Assembly: GCA_016235885.1 (NCBI GenBank)
Contig: JACRIH010000097.1
Coordinates: forward strand, 1 to 39,307
Direction: 5' to 3'
DNA: 39,307 bases
Source of the DNA: Planctomycetales bacterium
GTDB lineage: Bacteria > Planctomycetota > Planctomycetia > Planctomycetales > Planctomycetaceae
The translations under genes and the position numbers were made by a program. Below the pieces are notes generated by a model. That model saw only the letters and a list, made by a program, of their open reading frames with translations. It ran no database searches and was not told where the DNA came from. This document shows, piece by piece, positions 26,017 to 35,396 of this stretch; position 1 is the stretch's first letter; each line of letters begins with the position of its first letter.

Positions 26017-27492
26017 TCACGCCACGACTGCTTCAACCACGTTGCCATACACATCCGTCAGCCGGAAGTCGCGGCCGTTGGAGCGGTAGGTCAGGCGCTT
26101 GTGGTCCAGACCCAGCAGGTGCAGGATCGTGGCGTGCAGGTCGTGGACGCTGACGCGATCTTCGACGGCCTTGTGGCCGATTTCATCGGTCGCACCGTAC
26201 AGCGTGCCACCCTTCACGCCGCCGCCGGCGAGCCAGACGGTGAACGCGTGCGGATTGTGATCGCGGCCGGTGCCACCTTTCTGGACGAGCGGCAAGCGCC
26301 CGAATTCGCCTCCCCAGATGACGAGCGTTGATTCCAACAGGCCGCGCTCGGCGAGGTCTTGCAGCAGGCCGGCGATCGGCTGATCCGTTTCGGCCGCGAA
26401 GCCGGTGTGGTTTTTGTCGATGTTCGCGTGACCGTCCCAACTCAGTTCGTTTTCCATGCCGCCGCTATAAATCTGCACGAACCGCACGCCCCGTTCGACC
26501 AGCCGGCGGGCCATCAAACATTGCTTGGCGAAATGCGTGGCCTTCGGGTTATCCAGCCCGTACATCTTGTGCGTGGTGTCGGTTTCCTTGGCGAGGTCGA
26601 GCGCGTCGGGTGCCGCCATCTGCATGCGATAGGCCAGTTCGAACGATTCGATGCGTGCCGCGAGTTCGCTCTCCCACGGAGTCTGATCCAGCTTGCGGCG
26701 GTTCAATTTCGCGAGCAGGTCGAGCTGCGAGCGCTGTTGCGCGTCGGTCATGGTCGCGTCGCGATACAGGTCGTCGATCGGGGCACCCTGCGCTTTGAGC
26801 GCCGTCCCCTGGAAAATGCCGGGGAGGAAACCGGCTCCCCAGTTTTGAGCGTGACCCTTCGGGATGCCGCGTCCGAGCGTGTCGTACATCACAACGAACG
26901 CCGGCAGGTTCTGGCTTTCGCAGCCGAGGCCGTACGTCACCCACGATCCGACACACGGGAAACCCATCCGCGCAAACCCCGTGTTGATCTTGAACAGCGC
27001 CGGCGAATGGTTGTTCGAATCGGTCCAGCACGAGTACAGGAACGCCATCTTGTCCACGTGCCTGGCCATGTTCGGAAAAATTTCCGACACCCACGCTCCG
27101 CTCTGCCCATGCTGGGCGAACTTGAACGGCGACTTCATCATCGGCCCGACGTTGGCCGTGAAGAACCCGGTGTTCTTGTCGAAGCCTTCCAGTTCCTGCC
27201 CGTCGCGCTTGGCCAGCTCGGGTTTGTAGTCCCACGTATCAACCTGACTCGGCCCGCCATTCATGAACAGCCAGATCACCGACTTCACTTTCGACGCAAA
27301 GTGAGTCGGCCGCGCGGCCATCGCATTGGCCACGGGCGCGGCGGCTGATGCGGATTGGCTTCGCATCAACCCCTCCTGCGCGAGCAGGCTCGTCAGGGCC
27401 AGCGAACCGAAACCGTTTCCCGCCCGGCGCAGGAAGTCGCGTCGAGTTGGAAACGCGGGGGAGGGGGGAGCGAACAGGTGGGGGAGGTTCAT
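26017..27492 (-). CDS. DUF1501 (alkaline-phosphatase-fold) exported protein
   Basis: A 491-aa member of a family greatly expanded in planctomycetes. A twin-arginine leader is visible (TRRDFLRRAG, R17-R18) with a hydrophobic stretch and an Ala-rich cleavage region. Family blocks include VIWLFMNGGPSQVDTWDYKP, SWDGHANIDKNH, WGGEFGRLP, GRDHNPHAFTVWLAGGGVKGG and the C-terminal HDLHATILHLLGLDHKRLTYR. The fold is that of sulfatases/phosphatases, but the reaction is unknown. Such genes are usually paired with a DUF1549/DUF1553 cytochrome-like protein; here neither neighbour is one, so this is an orphan copy. It is 61 nt from the upstream end of the Cys-rich gene. Confidence 0.93.
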   Translation of the reverse strand: MNLPHLFAPPSPAFPTRRDFLRRAGNGFGSLALTSLLAQEGLMRSQSASAAAPVANAMAARPTHFASKVKSVIWLFMNGGPSQVDTWDYKPELAKRDGQELEGFDKNTGFFTANVGPMMKSPFKFAQHGQSGAWVSEIFPNMARHVDKMAFLYSCWTDSNNHSPALFKINTGFARMGFPCVGSWVTYGLGCESQNLPAFVVMYDTLGRGIPKGHAQNWGAGFLPGIFQGTALKAQGAPIDDLYRDATMTDAQQRSQLDLLAKLNRRKLDQTPWESELAARIESFELAYRMQMAAPDALDLAKETDTTHKMYGLDNPKATHFAKQCLMARRLVERGVRFVQIYSGGMENELSWDGHANIDKNHTGFAAETDQPIAGLLQDLAERGLLESTLVIWGGEFGRLPLVQKGGTGRDHNPHAFTVWLAGGGVKGGTLYGATDEIGHKAVEDRVSVHDLHATILHLLGLDHKRLTYRSNGRDFRLTDVYGNVVEAVVA

Positions 27493-27600
27493 AGCATGAC
27501 ATTCCCGTGCTGGAACATTCTTGGCAGATTTGTCTGTCGAAAGATTGGTGTCATCGTACTTCGCTCGATCGTGACCGGCAATTCTGATCGACGACCGCTA

Positions 27601-28908
27601 TCAACTCTGTTTCCGCATCCACACGGCCTTGAGGTACTCGGTTTCGGGGACATCGAGAGCCACCGGGTGATCGGGGCCGGCTCCGGTGCGGGCGAGGATT
27701 TGCCACGACGATGGAGTGGCTTCCGAGCCGGCGGTCTCGCGAGGTCGGGCAGCGGCGAGGAGTAGCTTGACGAATTCGGGTTCGCTCAGCAGTCCCGAGC
27801 ACGAGCAGGTCAGCAGCAATCCACCGGGGCAGACGAGTTGCATCGCCAACCGATTGAGATCGAAATGCGTGCGCTTCCCCTCGTCGAAATCGCGCCGCGA
27901 GCGAATCAACTTCGGCGGGTCGAGCACGACGACATCGAACTGCTTCCCGTTCTGCACCATGTCGCGCATGTATCCGAAAGCGTCCGCGTGGACGAAGCGA
28001 ATCTGCTGTTGATTCAGTTTGGCGTTTTCACGGGCGAGTTCGATCGCGGCTTCATCGAGGTCCACGGCCGTGACTTCGGCGGCCTGTCCGAGCCGTTTCG
28101 CCTGGATCGCAAACCCGCCGGTGTAGCAGCACAAATCGAGCACCGTCTTGCCGGGGCAGAAGTTCGCCAGTCGGAGCCGATTCTCGCGCTGGTCGCAAAA
28201 GAAGCCGGTCTTGTGTCCCTGTCCGAAGTGGACGCGGAACTTCGAACCGTGTTCGGTGATGTCGACATGCGCCGGGACATTGGGCGACCGGTTCGGTTCG
28301 GCTTGAAATCCCTCCTGCCCGTGCGACTGGGCGGGAACCTGCACGAACGTGTGTCGCGTGCCGAGCAACTTCGCCAGCCGCGTGAGGATGGCATCCGATC
28401 GCTGGTACATTGCGAGGCTGTACGTTTCGGCCGACAGCACGTCGCCGTAGCGATCGACAACCAGACTGGGCAACCCGTCCGAGTCGGCGTGGATCACGCG
28501 ATACGCATCGGTCACGTCGGGCAATCGCAGCACATCGCGACGCAACCGGACTGCCGCCTCCAGCCGCGCCTGCCAGAACGATTCGTCCGGAACCGGCTCG
28601 CCCAATCGCAGCATTCGCACGACGATTTCGGCGCGGGGATTGAACAGGCCGTAACCAATCTTCTGACCGTCACGCGATTCGATTGCGACGAGGTCTCCCG
28701 GCCGCGCCCAATCGTCGGCATGGTCCAGCATCTTGCGGAACACGGCGGAGTGTTGTGTGACAGTTCTCAGCCGGACGACCGGGAGCGCCGCCGCAGGGTC
28801 CACATCCAACGGCCGCTGCGTGAGAATGCTCTGCGACGTGAACGCAATGGGTGACGATTTCGGCTGCGTACGGTGACGGCGATCGGGTCGAGCGGGCTTC
28901 GAGGGCAT
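27601..28908 (-). CDS. Class I SAM-dependent rRNA methyltransferase, RlmI-like
   Basis: A 435-aa protein with an Arg/Pro-rich start, an N-terminal PUA domain (KMLDHADDWARPGDLVAI, IGYGLFNPRAEIVVRML) and a central EEHGxxF-like segment (ITEHGSKFRVHFGQGHKTGFFCDQRENR). The methyltransferase core shows VLDLCCYTGGFAI as motif I, VTAVDLDEAAI, and VVLDPPKL as the catalytic-loop motif. This matches RlmI, which makes 5-methylcytosine in 23S rRNA, or its close relatives. Position specificity is inferred only from similarity. Its start faces the divergent secreted protein gene. The 108 nt between it and DUF1501 have no gene. Confidence 0.88.
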   Translation of the reverse strand: MPSKPARPDRRHRTQPKSSPIAFTSQSILTQRPLDVDPAAALPVVRLRTVTQHSAVFRKMLDHADDWARPGDLVAIESRDGQKIGYGLFNPRAEIVVRMLRLGEPVPDESFWQARLEAAVRLRRDVLRLPDVTDAYRVIHADSDGLPSLVVDRYGDVLSAETYSLAMYQRSDAILTRLAKLLGTRHTFVQVPAQSHGQEGFQAEPNRSPNVPAHVDITEHGSKFRVHFGQGHKTGFFCDQRENRLRLANFCPGKTVLDLCCYTGGFAIQAKRLGQAAEVTAVDLDEAAIELARENAKLNQQQIRFVHADAFGYMRDMVQNGKQFDVVVLDPPKLIRSRRDFDEGKRTHFDLNRLAMQLVCPGGLLLTCSCSGLLSEPEFVKLLLAAARPRETAGSEATPSSWQILARTGAGPDHPVALDVPETEYLKAVWMRKQS

Positions 28909-29086
28909 GCGCCGATCCTACGGCATGACAACGCGAGCCGCCAGCAACAACTGGCCTTGCCCCGTTTTCGGCTTTTTGACATCTTACGCCCCGCGATTTG
29001 GAACCGTCGCGGCCCCGTCCAATCCGTCCCGTCTCCCGTCTGACCCATGTCTGGGGCCTGTGCCATTGCCAAGGAAGGAATTCTCC

Positions 29087-30106
29087 ATGTCCCTGATTGA
29101 AAACAAGAACTGCCGTCGCTGTTTGTCCACCGTGCTGGGCCTGAGCCTGATCGCCGCGTCATCGCTGCTGGCTCAGGATGGATTTCGCGCACGCACTTCC
29201 GACTACCGGCCGACGACTCCGTCGGTCCCCACGCTGAGCGAAGCGACCGCGATCCTCGAAGCGGCCGTCCGCACGATGTACAAGAACATCGAACCGGGCA
29301 AGGACACGTCGCCGAATGAACTGCTGGCGTATGCAGACCTGCGTGCGTTGCGACTGTACACCGGAGCGCTCGAAGTTTCGGGCTGGTCGTTCGAGCAGGC
29401 GTCCACCGATTACCAGGATCTCATTCGACGCGGCGGTTATCGAGCCGGACGCGGTCAACTTGAACCGCAAGCCATCGCGTTGCAGGAAAAGTTTCGCGCG
29501 TACCGCGAGACCGTCCGCACGTTGCTCTACCGCGTCCGTTCGACTGCGGTCGCCGTCGAACATCAGGTCAGCTTCTGCGACATTCAGGTGATTCAAGAAT
29601 GGCAGCAGGATGTTCTCCCGGCGTTGCGGGACACAATCGCCGCCACCGAACCGATGCTTCAGGAAGAACTGGCGTTCTTCAACGATCGCACTCCCGGCTA
29701 CCGCATTCCCGGGCAGACGACGAGCAAGATTGTTCCGACCTCCGGCACGGGTGTTCCCGAAGGGGCGGTGGACGTCGCCAAGAACCCGACGTTCAAGCCG
29801 TACGCCGGGCAGGGACGCGGGCAGGGGCGCTACTTTGAAATCCGAGCCTTCGGTGGTCCGGTACGAGTTGTCGCTGTCCGGTTCCGCAGCCACGAAAACG
29901 CACTCGGCGCGTTCGCGAACACCGTCGAACGCGAGGTCGCCGTGGATGACATCGCCACACCCGGTCAGCCGCTGTACATCCCGTGCAATCGCAAACGAAT
30001 GGTCGATATCAGCGACCTCGAAATCGACTGGGATGCCCAAGAAGGTGCCCGTCGCACATTCGCGATCATCGAATTGGTGGAATCCAATCCCGGCGATCGG
30101 AACTGA
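29087..30106 (+). CDS. Secreted protein of unknown function (339 aa)
   Basis: The start MSLIENKNCRRCL followed by a hydrophobic stretch and SLLAQDGF gives a signal peptide with likely cleavage after LLA. The middle part is helical (SEATAILEAAVRTMY through QVSFCDIQVIQEW). The C-terminal 100 residues form a beta domain, RYFEIRAFGGPVRVVAVRF then PLYIPCNRKRMVDISDLEIDW, with a jelly-roll-like pattern faintly like DUF2541. ATG 29087 was chosen because AAGGAAGG lies 8 nt upstream, while the longer frame runs antisense into the methyltransferase promoter. It is a monocistronic unit ending in a strong terminator. The role is unknown; an envelope protein is likely. Confidence 0.8.
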   Translation: MSLIENKNCRRCLSTVLGLSLIAASSLLAQDGFRARTSDYRPTTPSVPTLSEATAILEAAVRTMYKNIEPGKDTSPNELLAYADLRALRLYTGALEVSGWSFEQASTDYQDLIRRGGYRAGRGQLEPQAIALQEKFRAYRETVRTLLYRVRSTAVAVEHQVSFCDIQVIQEWQQDVLPALRDTIAATEPMLQEELAFFNDRTPGYRIPGQTTSKIVPTSGTGVPEGAVDVAKNPTFKPYAGQGRGQGRYFEIRAFGGPVRVVAVRFRSHENALGAFANTVEREVAVDDIATPGQPLYIPCNRKRMVDISDLEIDWDAQEGARRTFAIIELVESNPGDRN

Positions 30107-30177
30107 GACGAGAGTCATGGGAAGGACACTCTTGTCCGTCCTGCGTCGGACAGAAATGTCCAACCTGAGAAACAACG

Positions 30178-30214
30178 GAACCCGGCCTACCTTGGCGCCG
30201 GGTTCTGTTTTTTT
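30178..30214 (+). terminator. Rho-independent terminator after the secreted protein gene
   Basis: A 9-bp stem gaacccggc/gccgggttc (30178-30186 and 30197-30205) with a 10-nt loop, followed by tgttttttt. It is 72 nt past the stop codon. It could also serve the convergent FHA gene ending at 30255, because the opposite strand has a moderately T-rich stretch after the stem. Confidence 0.85.
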
Positions 30215-30254
30215 GCTCTCCGAACTCTGACGAGTTCGGCCACGTCCCAATGCG

Positions 30255-30809
30255 TCAGTCGATATCCTTCAGCGGGATGACCTCGCTGCGATCCGGAATC
30301 ATCTGCGGGCCGGAGTCCTCGATTCGCACCTCGGACACTCCCTCGGCTTCCGGATGTTCGTCCGGTATCAGCACCGGGAATTCCATGCTCAGGTCGAGCG
30401 GTGCCGGGGGCAATCCGGACGATGGTTCGGCGGGCTCCTCCAGAGTCGCTTCGACTGGTTTCGATTCGGCGGCCTTGCCGTTCTGGCGGCCATTGGCAGC
30501 CGCCTTGCCGTTCGTCCCGGAAAGCTCTTCGCACTTGAACACGTACCGCACGTCGCCGATCGACACCTCGTCTCCGGCATGCAGGTCGCTCTCGCGGACG
30601 CGGTTGCCGTTCAATCGAATGCCGTTCATGCTTCCCAAGTCACGGATCATGTAGTGATCGTCTACCTGAGCCAGGCAACAATGCCGGCGAGAGACCTTGA
30701 CGCTCGTCTGCAAGACCGCGTCGCAGTCAGGATGACGGCCGATCAGCACGATCGCCTTGTCAATGATGATGGGCGATCCCACTCCCAGTGGGACCAGACG
30801 CGCCGCCAT
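30255..30809 (-). CDS. FHA-domain protein
   Basis: A 184-aa cytoplasmic protein. The forkhead-associated domain occupies about residues 1-95: IGRHPDCDAVLQ, VSRRHCCLAQ, then DLGSMNGIRLNG, which are the GR, SxxH and NG motifs that bind phosphothreonine. The rest is a disordered Ala/Pro/Glu-rich tail ending DRSEVIPLKDID. FHA proteins usually act downstream of Ser/Thr kinases, which planctomycetes have in abundance; no kinase gene is adjacent. ATG 30809 was chosen because the family domain begins at once (MAARLVPLGVGSPI). The upstream extension has no support. Confidence 0.9.
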   Translation of the reverse strand: MAARLVPLGVGSPIIIDKAIVLIGRHPDCDAVLQTSVKVSRRHCCLAQVDDHYMIRDLGSMNGIRLNGNRVRESDLHAGDEVSIGDVRYVFKCEELSGTNGKAAANGRQNGKAAESKPVEATLEEPAEPSSGLPPAPLDLSMEFPVLIPDEHPEAEGVSEVRIEDSGPQMIPDRSEVIPLKDID

Positions 30810-31138
30810 GAACTTGCTCCGAGAGCCGGCGCGGACGGGGTGAGGCCACCATCCGCAATCTGCCGCAAGCCTGCTCCGCTCCTTCGGGACAGTAAGCTTC
30901 CGTGACGTGACCACAGGCTGTCACAACCGCAACCATGATACGAGAGTCTTCCCCCCGAAAGGAAGACTGCAACCATTGGGATTTCGAGAAGGTGGGTAGA
31001 AACTGAAATCGTTCGGGCTTCGATCTCACGACCTCTCCCGCCGGAAACCTTTCGCACGTCGTCCGCTTGCCCAGCCGCTCCAATCGGAATGACCCGACCG
31101 CGTCGCGGCAGGTCCTCAAGCAAACACGTGAAGCGAAA
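30810..31138. other. Gene-free stretch upstream of the FHA gene
   Basis: About 330 nt with no coding frame I can support. It holds a modest hairpin (agtcttcc/ggaagact near 30953-30976), possibly in the leader of the FHA gene. The open frames here on both strands have no recognisable family content. Confidence 0.5.
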
Positions 31139-31253
31139 CGCCACCGGGCTTGCCCCGGTGGCTCGACGGCTTCTGCACTACTTCAAATTCTCTCCAAACT
31201 GGCTCTTGGAGTAGTGCAAAAGCCGCTAAACCACCGGGGCAAGCCCGGTGGCG
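31139..31253. repeat. Long inverted repeat (gcttctgcactac family)
   Basis: Arms about 31139-31182 and 31210-31253 pair with few mismatches around a 27-nt loop. It is the same family as 24302-24393. It lies 16 nt beyond the far (TAG) stop of the purM reading frame. Confidence 0.9.
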
Positions 31254-31268
31254 TCGCTCGGTTCAGGT

Positions 31269-32330
31269 CTAGTTCGCGTACACGACGCCACGCTCGCCCG
31301 CTTCAACCTGACCGATCACCCACGTCCGAATGTCCTGCTTGGCGAGCAGTTGCCGGGCCTCTTAGACGTAGCGTGGCTTCACCACCATCACGAAGCCGAT
31401 TCCCATGTTATAGACGCGAAACATTTCTTCGCGGTCGATATTCCCCAACCCTTGCAGCCAAGAAAAGATCGCCGGCGGATTCCACGTCGCGCGGTCGATG
31501 ACGACGCGGCAGCCAGCGGGCAGAATGCGTTCGAGGTTGTCAGCCAAGCCGCCGCCGGTGATGTGGGCCAGCCCGCGCAGAGCCATCTTCTTGCCGAAGT
31601 GATCCACCAACGACAACACCGGGCGGACGTAGATTTTTGTCGGCCGCAGCAACGCTTCGCCGACCGTGGTGCCGAGTTCCGCGATCCGCTTCCCGACGTC
31701 CAGCTTCGCGACGTCGAACACGGCTTTGCGCACGAGACTGAACCCGTTCGAGTGGAAGCCCGACGATTCGAGTCCGATGACAACATCTCCCTCGCGAATT
31801 TTCTTGCCATCGATGATCCGCTTCCGTTCCACCACCGCGACACAGAACCCGGCCAGATCGAAATCGCCCGGCGCGTAGACGTCCGGCAGGATCGCGGTCT
31901 CGCCGCCAAGCAGCGCCGCGTCCGCATCGACACACCCCTCGCAGACGCCGGCGACCAACTGTTCGATCAAATCCGGATCGTCCTTCGGCAGCGCGACGTA
32001 GTCGAGGAAAAATAACGGCTGCGCCCCGAGACACAAGCAGTCGTTGACGCACATCGCGACCAAATCGATCCCCACCGTGTTGTACACGCCGGTCATGGTC
32101 GCGAGCTTGAGCTTCGTCCCCACCCCGTCGGTCCCCGAAACGAGCACGGGGTCACGGTAATTTCGACTGAACTTCTTGCTGGAACCAAGTCGCAACAACC
32201 CCGCGAACCCGCCGGGCAGGTCCATCACCCGCGGCGTGTGAGTCTTCTTCATCAAATTCGGCAGACGATCCATCGCCTGATCGTAGAGTTGCAGGTCGAG
32301 TCCGGCGTCTTTGTAGGTGAGGGATTTCAT
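31269..32330 (-). pseudogene. purM: purM (phosphoribosylformylglycinamidine cyclo-ligase) with an in-frame TAA stop
   Basis: PurM makes aminoimidazole ribonucleotide in purine synthesis. From ATG 32330 the frame shows MKSLTYKDAGLD, SGTDGVGTKLKLA, VAMCVNDCLCLGAQPLFFLDY, GGETAILPDVY, SSGFHSNGFSLVR, AHITGGGLADNLER and YNMGIGFVMVV, all PurM blocks. It stops at TAA 31364-31362 after 322 aa, shorter than the usual ~345. The same frame then continues with EARQLLAKQDIRTWVIGQVE and AGERGVVYAN to TAG 31271-31269, which is exactly the expected PurM C-terminus (the WxIG and RGVV region). So the gene is interrupted by one stop codon: a nonsense mutation, a sequencing error or a readthrough site. The truncated product may keep activity. 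I annotate it as a broken gene with that uncertainty. Confidence 0.75.
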
Positions 32331-32381
32331 GGTGCGGGCATTCCAGCAAAACGGCAGAGCAGTCACAAGTCACTGTACGGG

Positions 32382-32831
32382 TTACGCCGTTGGACACTCA
32401 GGAGGCAAATCCCCACCGAACCAAGTCAGAATTGCCTCTCGCCGTTGTGTTGCTGAAAGCTTCAGTCGCATGGCCTGAAAATAAGTAAGACGAGTACCAC
32501 GAAAAACCGCCGAGGAAAAATCGCATCGCTTGAATTCGGTTTTCCGCATGTCGGCCCCACTAAGATTTGCACCACAAAAGACGCTGTCGTGAATCAAGGA
32601 ACCTCGAAAATCAGATTCTGTTAGGTCGCACTGGGTGAAGTCGCACGATTTGAAGTCGTTCCACGTGAGCGTCGCTTTCCGGCAAATCGCTTCACGGAAA
32701 CTTACTGCCATTACCTCCGATCGTGCGATTATCACGCCAGTCAAGTCATGGCGAGAAAAGTCGATCCCGTCGCTGCCCAATAGGCAGTCTCGAAAGAACA
32801 CGGGAAGATTATCCATTGGCGTATTGTTCAC
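32382..32831 (-). CDS. Pentapeptide-repeat protein
   Basis: A 149-aa protein built from A(D/N)LxX-type five-residue repeats, visible from about residue 24 to 115: IDFSRHDLTGVII, CDFTQCDLTESDFRGS, ANLSGADMRKTEFKRCDF. These coil into a right-handed quadrilateral beta helix. The tail MRLKLSATQRREAILTW is non-repeat. The start is either GTG 32831 (used here) or ATG 32816; neither has a good ribosome binding site. It sits 15 nt after ligA on the same strand. Codon use looks less GC-rich than the neighbours, hinting at transfer. Some family members mimic DNA and inhibit gyrase, but the role here is unknown. Confidence 0.85.
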   Translation of the reverse strand: MNNTPMDNLPVFFRDCLLGSDGIDFSRHDLTGVIIARSEVMAVSFREAICRKATLTWNDFKSCDFTQCDLTESDFRGSLIHDSVFCGANLSGADMRKTEFKRCDFSSAVFRGTRLTYFQAMRLKLSATQRREAILTWFGGDLPPECPTA

Positions 32832-32846
32832 GCGTCGTTTCGTCTT

Positions 32847-34980
<2,134 letters not shown>

Positions 34981-34982
34981 GG

Positions 34983-35276
34983 TCAGAGATCAGAAGTCGG
35001 AGGGGGCGGTCGCGGCTCGTTGCGTGGTGGCAGTTCGGATCGTTGTGCCCGGAGAGTTTGGGTGCGATCGATGGTCAGGGCCAGGAGGCCGGCGATCAGG
35101 ATCGCGACGACTTCGATGACGACGAGCATGGTCCCGAAACGTTCGAGCAGTTGTGTCAGCGGTGCGAGAGGATCGCCCAGCATCGATGCCACGAGGGCGA
35201 GATTCGTCACGACGAAAATCGCCGCCAAGATCGCGGTCAGCAGGAAGAACGGGTTGCGAGCGGGTCGATTGGACAT
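34983..35276 (-). CDS. Small two-helix membrane protein (97 aa)
   Basis: No recognised family. It has a basic start MSNRPARNPF, two hydrophobic helices (LLTAILAAIFVVTNLALVAS and FGTMLVVIEVVAILIAGLLA) and a Pro/Arg-rich cytoplasmic tail. The helix pattern with flanking charges supports a real gene. It lies upstream of ligA on the same strand and divergent from glnD, about 120 nt away. Confidence 0.6.
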   Translation of the reverse strand: MSNRPARNPFFLLTAILAAIFVVTNLALVASMLGDPLAPLTQLLERFGTMLVVIEVVAILIAGLLALTIDRTQTLRAQRSELPPRNEPRPPPPTSDL

Positions 35277-35396
35277 GCGGGTTTCGCGTCGGTGGCACGG
35301 GGCTTTCGCATTGCACTTGATCCGCTACCATGCTGTCAACCAACCCACGCCGCCGTGCCGCTCGCGGCGTGGAGACATTGACGCCCCACCTACAAC

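Noticed and set aside
30743-31144. 133-aa and 119-aa minus-strand frames upstream of the FHA gene
   Set aside because: Compositionally random, no motifs, and they overlap the FHA gene start out of frame.
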